Shown here one piece after another: positions 1 to 10,080 of a stretch of 64,000 nt of DNA; the stretch's first letter is position 1; each line of letters starts with the position of its first letter. Below the pieces are notes generated by a model. It did not search any database. It was not told where the DNA came from and was given only the letters and a program-made list of their open reading frames with translations. Made by a program: the position numbers and the translations under genes. Source of the stretch: Camellia lanceoleosa (lineage: Eukaryota > Streptophyta > Magnoliopsida > Ericales > Theaceae); NCBI GenBank assembly GCA_025200525.1, contig CM045761.1, positions 82,613,551 through 82,677,550 of the forward strand. Direction: 5' to 3'.

Positions 1-770
1 TGTTAATTGATTGAATGCATGTCCTATATTCTGAAATGTATTGTGGCATCCTTAGCAACTATTGTATCTTTGTTATCAAGTAGAGATCTCTGTCGGTTCC
101 TCGTGGAACCACTCATTCTTGATTGATGGCCATCATTCTTTGTTCGCTTTAAGACCTCTTGTTTCTTGCTATGCTAATGGATGTACCGCATATGGTGAAT
201 AAGCATTATCGCTCGATTGAAAGATTGAAATACTGTTTAATGAACTGTTTTCATTACTGTAAGGACATTTCATTCCTAACCTCTTTACGCATTATGTTAT
301 TCACTGGGCTTTAGCTCACGGCTCATATATATATGTAGGTGTTCAGGCACCAGACCGCAACTAGGAGCGTCGGGGTAAACTCCAGTTTTGTCGAGCCAAC
401 CTGTGTGCCTCACTGCGAGGTTCCAAGCCTGTCAAGCTTAGGCTTAGGGGTGTTTTTACTTCCCCGTCTGTCTTGGACTGTTTTTGTAATACTGTATAGA
501 TCATTAGACTTAATAGGGATTTAAGTCCCTGTACTGAATGATTGTATATGATGTATATACTGGTTTGTCTCTGACTGCATATACGTATGAAAAATCTTTT
601 TGGTATACAGACTGTCACAGCTCATTGGACATTGTTTTATTCTTGTATCAGGCTTCCGCCATGCCCCTCGACTGTATCGCTCTGTCTTACTATTAAGCAG
701 GCCTTCGGTAATCTCGGATTACTGGCTGGTTACGGTGCTAAACCCATAGGGGCGGGTTTGGGTCGTGACA
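1..770 (+). repeat. 3' part of a Del/Tekay-like LTR (left-truncated by window)
   Basis: This stretch aligns along its length with the right-hand third of the solo LTR at 37039-39387: the blocks around TTGATTGATGGCCATCAT, CTAATGGATGTACC, GGGCTTTAGCTCAC and the terminal GGGTTTGGGTCGTGACA occur in the same order. It ends at 770 with CA. The following sequence resumes the gag/protease linker frame of the outer Tat element, so this is an LTR inserted in that element. Whether it is a solo LTR or the end of a full element lies outside the window, and its target duplication cannot be tested. Identity to the other copy is roughly three quarters by eye, so it is an older or different subfamily. No coding capacity is seen; short open frames here are chance. 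The Del/Tekay label rests only on the terminal sequences and LTR size. Confidence 0.8.
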
Positions 771-1499
771 CCGAGCCAAGGGTTAGATGATCTAGAGGAG
801 GTAGAGGAGGACTTAGACAATCTGTAGTTCTTTGACGAACAAGATCAAGGAGATGTGCAGATTGACTAGTTCGATTTGAATGGATCAGCGGACAACTCTG
901 GGTGGTTGAGTGATGAACCCGACAGAGAGGAAGGAATTGAAACAGAATTGGAAGAAAAAGGAGCAAGAATTCAGAAACTGGGCACTGTGAGTACTGTGGA
1001 CACAAAACAGGAAGTTGCACTGAAGTAGTTTGCATAAGAGAGGGTTGAAGACAACCAGAAAGTTGTAATGGCCCAACACCCTGCGGGGGATACCTATGAC
1101 GTGAAAGTGATTCGAACGGAGTTGGACAATTGTTTGTCGGCTGCCGGAAGTGTATGGTGCGATGATGACGATTTACACCTGGTCCACACTGATGAGGACT
1201 GGGGTGAGTGCCTCCTAGACAACACATGGTACGCGGAAGAAATTGACCACATGACAAGAAGTGGGCAGTATTTCAAACCGCCGCACTTAGACTAAGCTGA
1301 GGCATCTGGAAAAGATAGAGAGGCTGAGAAACAGAAAGAGAAGCAGCTGGAAGAAGAAGCCGTTTTGAAGCAACTGAAGAAAATCCAAGCCGACATCTCA
1401 ATCTACGGTCTTCTTATGGCCTCTTGGGTACATCGACAGACTGTGCTGTCAACGACGGAGAAAGCTAAATTGTCCATTGACACTACCCCTGAATAGCTT
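771..1499 (+). pseudogene. Outer element: gag C-terminal / protease linker (pseudogene)
   Basis: Read from 771 in one frame, this gives an acidic linker (DDLEEVEEDLDNL, stop, FFDEQDQGD...) that aligns with the inner element's linker at 24422-24651 (DLVAVEEDFANLQFFNDQ). Further on it carries MTRSGQYFKPPHLD, then a stop, then AEASGKD, again matching the inner copy. This spacer lies between the gag zinc knuckle and the aspartic protease in Tat polyproteins and has no known catalytic role. Stops sit at 825 (TAG where the inner copy has CAG), 867 (TAG for TGG), 1026 (TAG), 1293 (TAA) and 1494 (TAG for CAG). The upstream gag core is cut off by the LTR at 1-770. Confidence 0.75.
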
Positions 1500-2174
1500 G
1501 TGGGATTGGTCTTCCCAGGTGGTGCCAGCCCAACCCTAACCTTTTCTGGCAAAGAACTATCGCCAGAAGGCTCAGCTCATAACAAACCCCTGTACATATC
1601 CGTTGAGTGCAAGGAGAAATGGGTACCGGTGGTGTTGGTCAACACCGGATCAGTTATCAATGTTTGTCCTTCCCGCACAGCTTATGCCATCGACCTTAAA
1701 CCAGCAGATTTCGTGCCTACAGCCCAAGTAATCCTGACAAATGATAATACAAGCAGGGAGGTTATGGGCACAGTACAAATCAGAGTTCAGGTGGGCCCAG
1801 CTCAACAGAATGTTGAGTTCCATGTCCTAGATGTGTCGGCCACCTTCAATTTATTGTTAGGGAGGCCCTGGCTGCACCTTGTGAAAGCAGTCTCCTCTAC
1901 TCTCCACCAAATGCTGAAATACCCTCATGAGAAGGGAGTGGCGATTGTTTTCGAGAATTCGTCCATCCATTCCCCGCTAGAGGTAACTACACCCGTGTTG
2001 GAGATCGTTCATGGCAAGGAGGATGTATTCCTTTCAGGGTTTGCTCTGGCTGAGGCCCGGGTAGCGCATAACATTTTGGTCGTTGATGAGGGCATGTATG
2101 TCAGCGCCCAATCATTCTATTTCATGAACAAGCTGCAACATGTGCTAGGAATGGGACTAGGAAGAAGTGGCTAG
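1500..2174 (+). pseudogene. Outer element: retropepsin-like aspartic protease domain, active-site Asp lost
   Basis: In Ty3 elements this domain cleaves the gag-pol polyprotein inside the particle. The open stretch reads GLVFPGGASPTLTFSGKEL, then a flap-like region, then LVNTGSVINVCP, where the inner copy has LVDTGSVINVCP, and later NLLLGRPWLH, the typical hydrophobic-hydrophobic-Gly motif of the fold. The catalytic Asp codon is AAC (Asn) at 1641-1643 instead of GAC, a G-to-A change that should abolish activity. The frame is otherwise open for about 224 codons, and the C-terminal end (MNKLQHVLGMGLG) matches the inner copy. The stop just before it (1494) is a CAG-to-TAG change. The domain assignment is firm; function is lost. 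Confidence 0.85.
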
Positions 2175-3135
2175 AAAGGTGTCACAGTATTAACAGATGT
2201 ACCGCATAATCCACATGCCTTTGCCTTGGGATATGTACCCACCAAAGAGGACTGGGTCAGGAAAAGGGAGGAGATGGCAAGCAGAGCCAGAGACAAGCAG
2301 GTCGGGAAACACTATGAGCTCGTTCATAGGCCAATCTAGGGAACGCTGAATGGCCATTTTGTTCAGGAGGGTGTAGAGTTCCCCTTTTTCAGCTTTCCCG
2401 AGCCCTAGATGAATTTTGTGAAGCAGCGTGTCCCCAGCTTTGAAATTTTCTTCGACTTGCAGCTGTAAGACAGTGATGTCGAGAAAAAGGCTGAACCAAG
2501 TGCTAAAGCTAAAAAAAGTGTGGAAAGTGACTTAAACAATAGCGAGCTTAGAGTAATGACAACACTGGCATGTCTCCTTACAGATCCTCTGGCTGACTCA
2601 GAGAACTTTGGGGATAACCTTACCATCTCAATGATTGGGGATCAACCGAGTGTGAACCCATCCAACAGCATTTTGGATATATTTGAAACACCATCTTTCA
2701 TCTGGCAGTTGGAGGAGGGCTACTTGTCTAGTTCTGAATCGGGTGATGAGCCAGAATCTGATTCCACAGAGTTTGTGGAGTTGCAATCAGATTCTGGTTC
2801 TTCTAAGTCCGAGTCCGGTATTCCTAAGGGTGATAACCCGGATGGCAAGGTCTTCCAGGTCCTCTTTTTCTTTTTCTTTTGAGTCAGTTGTAACTGAAGA
2901 ACTGGACCTTGTGAATAAGAACGCTGTTGATTCTGAGTATTTCTCTGTGCCGCTTGTTTATTACATTGACAAAGATTTTTAGAATTTTAATGAAAACGAA
3001 GATGAAGGAATTCCTCTAGTTTTGAAAAACATGATTAATTGAGAGGATGAGAGGTTTGCAAAACCCCTTGCTGATGAAATCATTGCTATTAACGTGGGTA
3101 CTAAGAAGGATCCGAGTCTGGTCTAGATCGAGTCC
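2175..3135 (+). pseudogene. Outer element: protease-to-RT acidic linker (pseudogene)
   Basis: The translated frames match the inner linker at 19255-20187: WVRKREEMASRARDKQVGK, then ELVHRPI-stop-GTLNG, then a Ser/Glu/Asp-rich stretch (2700-2860, ESDSTEFVELQSDSGSSKSE) and the start of the RT region. It is a polyprotein spacer without a catalytic motif. Stops occur at 2337 (TAG, at the same codon as in the inner copy), 2407 (TAG for TGG) and 3124 (TAG for CAG), plus a frame change near 2880. A poly-pyrimidine run at 2865-2882 is where the frame is lost. Two overlapping frames here contain parts of the same linker, so a small indel rather than two genes explains them. Confidence 0.65.
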
Positions 3136-4084
3136 ATGTTGTCTTCAGAAGAGAGCAAGCGCTCGGTCGCTTTATTAAAAGATTTCAAAGATGTTTTCGC
3201 GTGGTCCTATGAAGACATGCCTAGAATCGATCCTGAGATTGTACAACATTGGATCCCTCTCATCCCCAAGGCTCGACCCGTTAAGCAGAAATTGCGACGA
3301 ATCTGTCCGGATGGGGCATTGAAAATTAAGGAAGAGGTCACCAAGTAGATTGAAGCAGGTTTCTTATTAGTATATGAATATCCCACTTGGTTGGCCAACA
3401 TCATCCCAGTGCCAAAAAAGGATGGTAGAATTCAGGTGTGTGTAGACTTTCGGGATTTGAACAGAGCCAGTCTGAATGATAACTTTTCCCTACTACACAT
3501 TGATGAGTTAGTGGACTTCACTGCGGGCCATGCATTGCTCTCTTTCATGGATGGATTTTTCGGGTATAACCAGATTCTAATGGCACCCGAAGATAGAGAG
3601 AAAACTGCATTTACTACGCCGTGGGGTACCTACTGCTATCGGGTTATACCGTTTGGGTTGAAAAATGTCAGGGCTACCTATCAAAGGGTTGCAACCACTA
3701 CTTTGCATGATATAATCCACAAAGAGGTTGAGATGTACGTGGACGACATGATTGTCAAGTCCAAAGAAAGAGAGGGCCGTTACACCACCTTGAAGAAATT
3801 CTTTTAACGGATCAGAGAATATCGGTTGAGGTTGAACCCACAGAAGTGTACTTTCGGTGTAACAGCAGGGAAAATGATGGGCTTCTTGATCACACGGAGG
3901 GGCATCGAGGTAGATCCTTCCAAAATCAAGGCCATCCCAGAAATGCCACCACCAAGGACTGAAAAGGAGGTGTGCGGCTTTCTGGGTAAAGTGCAATTCA
4001 TAAGATGGTTTATTTCCAAATTAACCTTGACTTGTGAACCACTTTTTGGTCTCCTGAAGAAAAGAAAGAAATTCCGATGGGATG
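3136..4084 (+). pseudogene. Outer element: reverse transcriptase (interrupted by inner element)
   Basis: This is a Ty3-type reverse transcriptase, which would copy the element RNA into DNA in the particle. Visible blocks are DFKDVFAWSYEDMP (N-terminal), ANIIPVPKKDGRIQVCVDFRDLN, LLSFMDGFFGYNQI, KTAFTTPWGTYCYRVIPFGL and the catalytic YVDD at 3736-3747, followed by the thumb (KCTFGVTAGKMMGFLI, EVCGFLGKVQFIRWFISK). Stops are at 3346 (TAG where the inner copy has Gln) and 3805 (TAA for CAA). The frame runs to codons for FRWD and is cut exactly at 4084 by the inner element's LTR. The same frame resumes at 31975. The YVDD box is intact, but the stops and the insertion prevent a product. Confidence 0.92.
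4080..4084. repeat. Left target-site duplication GGATG of inner element
   Basis: GGATG directly precedes the TGTAGACGTCC terminus at 4085 and is repeated at 31975-31979 directly after the opposite terminus GTGTCTACA. The five bases are part of the outer element's pol codons on both sides, so the duplication proves that 4085-31974 is one insertion. Confidence 0.93.
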
Positions 4085-5780
4085 TGTAGACGTCCTCGAA
4101 CGTCCCAGGAGGGAAATCCCGTTTTGTTCATTTGGGCTCACTACAGTTCAGGACTCAATGTCACGGTCCTGTATCTAATCTCGCAGAGTGCAATGCAAGA
4201 CCGATGAATCATCAAAGAGTCCAAATCCGGCAAATCGTTTTTGAAAACAGATTTTTTTTGAAAGAAGTGCCAAACATGGACTGCTTTGCTAGATACAGAG
4301 TCGCCACCAAAATATTTTATTTTGGGGGAATTTAGGAAACCCTGACTCGTTGCCTAAGGCCACGTGTCCGTCATCACCAAAGTTGCCTCGGCTCGAGAAC
4401 TTGGGTACGATTGGGAAAGGTCACTTCGTGAGCACCCCTGCTCGCCCGATCAAAGATCGGCCTCTACTAACCATGATATCTAGTTTTGAAAACTTTATAC
4501 GTTCTTATTCCGGTTATTAGCCTAGATTTACTATGTGATGCGCACAGCAAACAAATATAGACCGGATCGCCTGAATTGGAACAAAACATCTCATGTTTGT
4601 TCTGAAAACGGTTTACTACTCGCAAATAGGCTAAAATGTGGATTTTGCCATCCTCAGGTGGGCTTAAGAAAACATGATTTTGCCACTATCTAGTGGGCTT
4701 AAAACTCTCAATTGATGAATTGTTCCAATTCAAATAACCCAATCTTCACCCACAGGCATTCAGGCAGTTATATCACATAAGCACATAGCCTCATGGTAAG
4801 CATGCTATCATGGCAGTCACTCACATGCATGCAAGGATGCTAAAGCATAAACACTTACCGAGTACTCCAAGCCAAAGAAAGAAGCTAATTAGAAATCATG
4901 CATGAATCCTAACTATGCTGAGATGCCTAATACAACACATACAAGAATGCAACTAAGGTAGGCTCGGCTATTCTAAGATGGCATGTGATGATGCTACAGC
5001 TAACACGTATTCAACTTGAAATTGAAATACAATGCAGTTAGTATGATGCGCCGAGCCCGGTGCATGCAAGACAGATGAATGGATGCAAACATGCGAGCAT
5101 AAGTATGCTAATTGAAACATGCCCTAATCTAACCATCATAAGCTGGTCAATAAAAGGGAGAAAGACGTGGGGTTGGAAGACATACATCACATACACGCAC
5201 ACTTATTACAATTGTGCCCTCGCTCGGAGGGTCCGAATAAATAGTGTACAGTCCAAATAAGTACAATACCCTAATTAATTAACAAATTAACTAAGAAATG
5301 AAATAAACTAGCATGCTAATCGATGGGCCGCCTCAGCTCTGTTCCGAATGATGAATGATGCATGCTTGAGTTGCCTGGTGTGGAAATCCATTACAATGCC
5401 CCGATTTGCCTCTGTTTGCAATTAATGCCGGAATGCTGTGCGAAGCTCCAGAAGGCTGCTGATTTCTGATTTGCTGCAACAGAGAGCAAGAAAGGGGCAT
5501 GGCAAAGTATTTTCACATATGTATGCATGACTACTCTTCAGGGAGTATAGTCCTTGATCCTTGTGCCACCAATCACGCATCTCGATGTATGATGGCCGAG
5601 GAGTTGAATTGCACGACTCGATGTGAAATAAATGCACATGAAAACACAACAAGACCTAAACTCCATCATGGGTAATCCGGAGTGTCGGCGACCGGGAATT
5701 GAGACACGTTCCGTCACTCGAAGTGTGAAACGTCCCTCATTTTCTGTGCTTGGGCTAACTCCTATCCCAAACACGATGCA

Positions 5781-5935
5781 AATGAGATGACATACACAAT
5801 GCAACTAACATACAACCTAGTATACGCAATGCTATAAAATGGCATACACAATGCTCTAACATGCAACCTAGCATACGCAATGCTATGGACTGAAATGGCA
5901 TACACAATGCACAATGGACTTACACCAACATGAGT
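5781..5935. repeat. Degenerate ~50-bp direct repeats inside LTR 1
   Basis: The phrases ACCTAGCATACGCAATGCTA and ATGGCATACACAATGC alternate about three times. The same array is in LTR 2 at about 29068-29205, so it predates the insertion. No function is evident. Confidence 0.6.
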
Positions 5936-7500
5936 GGATCTCAGCCACACTCACATCAGTGACCATTAGATGAAAATGAGACAACCGAAATGCGTGTACA
6001 CATGCACGAAGCAAGAGACCGACCCTAAGGCATCAAATGCCACTCTACCAAAGCATGGCAAGGGATGAAAGATGACATACAATGGCACATGTAATTTTTC
6101 ACAAATGAAACATGATGATAAATGGTCATGAAACATGCAAATATGTCATACAATGCATGCTATAGGCCCCGAAACTCAAAATTAGGCACATGTATTGAAC
6201 CATAACCATGCAAAGCAAGCATTATTTGACTATGAAGCACAAAGACAGAGCCAAGGTAGTCCCAAAACATGCACATTACTAGTTTAAAGCATGGCCAGAA
6301 AATGCTAACATGATGGGCTAAAACAACATGCAACATTGGCTAGCAAGCATGGGTTGTATTACAACTATATGATACGCATGAGATCTCATCAAACCAGCCA
6401 AAAATAGTGAACAAAACATGTCAAAATATGCCCAAATAACCACCGAAATGCAGCCAATGCATACAAAAATGATGAGCTCCTTTGGAGGGACATGCAAGAG
6501 GTTACTCAACACATACAAGATAGATACTTAGCATGGAAAAACCAACTCTGGAAATGGATTATGACAGCCCTAAAACTCACCAAATAGGCCCAGAAATTGG
6601 TCTAAGAAACATGCAAATGGAAGGCCCTTTGAAAGGCCTTGAATAGGATTGCTCTATACATGCATCATAGACATAAAATATGGCAAAATGGGCTCTTGAC
6701 AGAGCTTAGGCAGACCTTAAAACCCACAAAATGAGGCCTGAAATATGACTTCAGTGCATAGTCCCTTTGAAAGGCCAACAATGCTAGTAAAGAGAATGAG
6801 GGGTGAGAGGGTCACCCCTCTGTGATTTTGGAGCTCAAAGGGACATCAAAGCCACTGAAAATCCACTGGATTTCAGTGGCTGAGAGGCCAAAACAGGGCC
6901 AATGCAAATGCTCAAATGTGTGGCTCAAAGCATGAGAAAATAAAGCATGCAAGGAAGGAGGTGACTCTAAAAATAAAAGTGACCTGAAACAAACTTAAAG
7001 AGGAGGTCAAAAAAAGACTTTTTCCAGTTTATGACAAATCTCGAAAATGTTCACAAGTAAGGCTAAAATAGGATGCAAAAATAGCCCTAAAAGAGAGATT
7101 GGGCAAACAAGGAAGTAGATGGCCTCAAACAGCAAAGTGTCCTTAAACAAAGTTAAAGAGGGGCTCAAAATAAGACACTTCACAGTTTAGGTAGAAGCCC
7201 AAAAATGCTTGCAAATGGGGCTAAGAAATGAAGCAAAAGAATGCAAGAAAAGGGGAAATGGAGACTTACCCTTGTAGCACAGCAATGCAGTAGCTTTTGG
7301 TCCAAGATTGTGAGCTCTCAAACTTTGAAAATCAGCTTCAAGGGGCTAGAATGGATGGTGGAGGTGGTAGGCTAGGAGTTGTAGTGAAAAATGGCCAAGA
7401 ACAAGGGTGTTTGGAGGCTTGAAGTAGAGAGATGGAGGGTTGTATGTATATATCTCAGCCCAAAGCTTCTAACCCTTGCAAATGGAGGTGGAAGGTGTGT

Positions 7501-7506
7501 TTTATA
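7501..7506 (-). promoter_or_regulatory. Probable LTR TATA box (minus strand), LTR 1; equivalent at 30791-30796
   Basis: On the minus strand this reads CCTCTATAAAACACACC, a good plant TATA box, identical in LTR 2 at 30791-30796. Transcription toward lower coordinates from about 30 bp beyond would run through the rest of the LTR (about 3.4 kb of R/U5) and, from the 5' copy, into gag-pol. The placement is inference; no transcript evidence is available. Confidence 0.55.
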
Positions 7507-7542
7507 GAGGGAGAAGGCCATGGCTTCTTGGAGAAGCCTCAA

Positions 7543-7665
7543 AGGGGGGGTCAAAGCTTCTAAAAGAAGCTTGACCAAAAGGGTCAAGCTTCTTGAGGAA
7601 GCTAAACCAAAAGGGTCAAGCTTCCTCAAGAAGCTTGACCAAAGGGTCAAACTTCTTTTGGAAGC
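7543..7665. repeat. Short palindromic AAGCTT repeats in LTR 1 (copy-number variable)
   Basis: Runs of AAGCTTGACCAAAAGGGTCAAGCTTC and variants form overlapping inverted repeats. LTR 1 has about one more unit than LTR 2 (30843-30925), which accounts for part of the LTR length difference (4645 against 4622 bp) and suggests slippage after insertion. Confidence 0.7.
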
Positions 7666-7780
7666 TAAGCAAAGGGTGCAAAACCACCTTAAAAGGACCA
7701 CAAACAAGGACAAATCCTCGGACAGAGGGTCAGGTGCAAAACAGCTGGCACAGCTGGAATGCACTCAAGGAGACAAGACT

Positions 7781-7841
7781 GGCCGACCAGGTTCAAAAGG
7801 CCAAGGTGGTCGGCCGGCCACCTCCCCTGGTCGGCCGACCC
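7781..7841. promoter_or_regulatory. GC-rich palindrome cluster in LTR 1, upstream of LTR TATA
   Basis: Contains GGCCGACCAGG (7781), GGTGGTCGGCCGGCCACC (7805-7822, near-palindrome) and the perfect 12-bp palindrome GGTCGGCCGACC at 7829-7840. The same place in LTR 2 (31039-31103) has decayed variants such as GGTGGTTGGCCCGCCACC. It lies about 280-340 bp upstream of the minus-strand TATA box. Related blocks occur before both antisense genes (9691-9740, 14001-14050). Confidence 0.6.
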
Positions 7842-8729
7842 GGGGTCAAAAGGTTCAAGAAGAATTACTGGTCAGCCACCCTAGAAAGGTGGCCTCCCAG
7901 ATGAGTGCAACACAGCTGTGTAGTGAAAAACCAGAAAATGTGGCCCAAGGGAGAGAAAAACTAGCTTTTTAGGGGGGTTCAAAAGGGTCAAGAAGAATTA
8001 CAGGTCGGCTTACCCATATTGGTGGCCTCCCAGATGAGCACAACACAATGGTGGTGTGAAAAACCAGAAATTGTGGCTCAAAAGTAAGAAAAACTAGCTT
8101 TCTGTCAGAAAAACCGGCTTTAGGAGAGAGAAAATGAGAAAAATGGTTTTCCAGGGGAAAAGGTGGCCTCCCACCATCCTACCATCTCCCTAGCAATGAA
8201 ACAAAGGGCCATACCAAAAATGAACCCAAACCGATGCAAAACGAAGGTTCGGGGGCCAAAACGCGCAGTCTGGGGCCCCGAAAATAGGCTGTTAAGCACC
8301 GGAGGTGGCGTATGACCACGAAGGTGGTCTCCCGAGCCACAGTGTCCTTCTAAGGAGAGGAAACAAGGTTTGTGCCAAAAATCGGAGAAAACGGAGGTAA
8401 TTAGGCGGTCCCAAACCGAGCCACACGGCCGACGGCTCCGAAAATCGGAAACTGGCCTCCAAACGGGAAAAATGGCCTACGACCACGAAACATAGCCTAC
8501 GGCCACTGAGAGGTAGTCTACGAGACCTCTCCCTCCCTTCGGGAAGAGAAAATAGAGAAAACGAGAACCTGGTTCGCAAACCGAGGCAGAGCACAAAAGA
8601 GCCCGGAAGTCCAGAGGCAAGGCTCGCAACCGAGACTCTAAACTCACGAGCAGCACAATATGCAACATCACCGAAGCTCAATTGGTGATGTCTCGAGTCT
8701 TAAGGTCGGTCAAAAATGGGATGTCTCTG

Positions 8730-8742
8730 ATTGTCCCTCTTT
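8730..8742 (-). other. Polypurine tract of inner element
   Basis: The minus strand reads AAAGAGGGACAAT directly before the 3' LTR, matching the outer element's AAAGAGGGGCAAC at 44381-44393. It would prime plus-strand DNA synthesis. Confidence 0.8.
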
Positions 8743-9690
8743 GTAACTCGAAAGTCATACGTGATGGGAGTGAATGTCAAAGCCCAAAGACGTCCCATTT
8801 TTGACAAGGCTGAAGACTTAAACAAACATACAAGATAACAAAGAAATGTGCCCGCAGGCATGCCCGCAGGCGGGGGGCAAAATGCAAAATGATATGCACA
8901 AAGCCGAATGTAACTCATGATCATGCAAAAGCAAAGTCAGAATGAAGCGCACGCATAGCTTTTAAGCAAGAATGCAAAGCCACAACTACATTTCATGTAG
9001 TTTAAGAATGCGGAGAATTATTCAATTCTCGCCACGTCTCACACGGAGAAGATACAATACCTGTGCGATTCGTCTGGTCGCACAAACTTCAAATGAACTG
9101 TACATACAATATCATGCCTGAAAAAGAGAGAAACTTAACAAGCACAACATAGTTAGCAACACATGTTCAACGCTATATTGAATGCAGGCAAACATGGTGC
9201 CGATGGGAAAGTGCATCGCAATGCGAGATACACGCGTGTGACAGCGCAAGTTAAGCGTGAGGGTATGACAATACTCGTGAAACGTGCACCACAATGCAAG
9301 TGGTATGCATGAGAATGCAAGTGACATACACAACAATGCAGGATAAGTGCAAACTCAAACGCGTGTTTGTCATGAAACAACGAGTAAAGAAACCCAAGCT
9401 TCAACAAGTGCGACTCAATTGCAACCTCCAGTTTACCTCCCGGAAGGGTCACAACGTATTCAAAAAGGATACATCTTGCTCTCGGCGAGTGACAATGAAA
9501 CACGCATCGAAAGTTGGAGTTGAAGTTCTCGCGGAGGGATTTCGCGACGAAAAGTGCACTTTCTTTGTACTTTCTCGGGCGCCGGGGATTCCGATCACTA
9601 CCAAAATTTGCAGAGAGCTTGGAGACCACCTTGGGAACACCACCAACCAAGTTTGGAGTCCACTGGAGGCCACCAACCAGGTTTGAGTGT
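8743..9690. other. Non-coding 3' region of inner element
   Basis: No gene is supported in this stretch. It holds the non-coding tract between the polypurine tract and the promoter of the first antisense gene. Patches rich in GAATGCAAGTGACATACAC-type words occur around 9290-9340. Open frames on both strands at 9294-9780 overlap each other without family resemblance and are treated as chance. Confidence 0.6.
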
Positions 9691-9740
9691 AGGGGGTGGT
9701 CGGCCTACCAGAAAAGGTGGCCGACCGACCACCTAGTCCA
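9691..9740 (+). promoter_or_regulatory. GC-rich inverted-repeat block upstream of inner PMD gene
   Basis: Holds GGTGGTCGG (9696-9704), a 13-bp spacer and GGCCGACCGACCACC (9719-9733): a stem-forming inverted repeat. The 50-bp block aligns without gaps to 14001-14050, which precedes the second antisense gene, with about six mismatches. It ends about 40 bp before a TATA-like TTTAAATATACAAA (9777-9790). As inference, it is a promoter-proximal element of the antisense gene. Confidence 0.6.
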
Positions 9741-9776
9741 AATCCGGGGCATTTTTGACTTTTCACCCTCATTTCT

Positions 9777-9790
9777 TTAAATATACAAAG
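9777..9790 (+). promoter_or_regulatory. TATA-like element of inner PMD gene
   Basis: TTTAAATATACAAA lies about 300 bp upstream of the ATG at 10081 and about 40 bp downstream of the palindromic block. A pyrimidine-rich leader (CTTCTCCTCCTTTCT) follows at about 9830. Confidence 0.4.
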
Positions 9791-10080
9791 GCAAACACTT
9801 TTTGCTCATAACTTTAGCTCCGAAATTGCCTTCTCCTCCTTTCTAGACCACTTTCTCTCACAGATCTGCGCTCTATACACATTTTCCAACGCCCCATGCA
9901 AAGTTGTTTCGCGAAATCTTTCAGTTTTCGTCACTTTGAACCGATTAGATTTTAATTTCGGTGCTTCTTTCTTCATTTCCACCACTTGAGGTGAGTTTGT
10001 CTCAATATTTGGAAGATTTTCTTGGGAGTTGACTTTTTCAATTTTGGCTCATTTTTGCTCCTTTTCGCAGATTTTTCGAA

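Larger units (their letters stand above)
4085..8729 (-). repeat. 3' LTR of inner element (LTR copy 1)
   Basis: Aligns end to end with 27353-31974, apart from small indels. The outer end is canonical (TGTAGACGTCC at 4085). The end next to the polypurine tract has decayed: on the minus strand it reads CAGAGACATCCC, where the other copy reads TGTAGACACCCC. The LTR holds no convincing gene. Open frames around 7520-7972 come from a run of HindIII-type palindromes (AAGCTT) and low-complexity Lys-rich sequence. On the minus strand a TATAAA box lies at 7501-7506, with GC-rich palindromes about 300 bp upstream of it. Confidence 0.92.

Noticed and set aside
7372..7972. Overlapping open frames in the inner LTR
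   Set aside because: They arise from AAGCTT palindromes, differ between the two LTR copies by indels and have no homologous motif.
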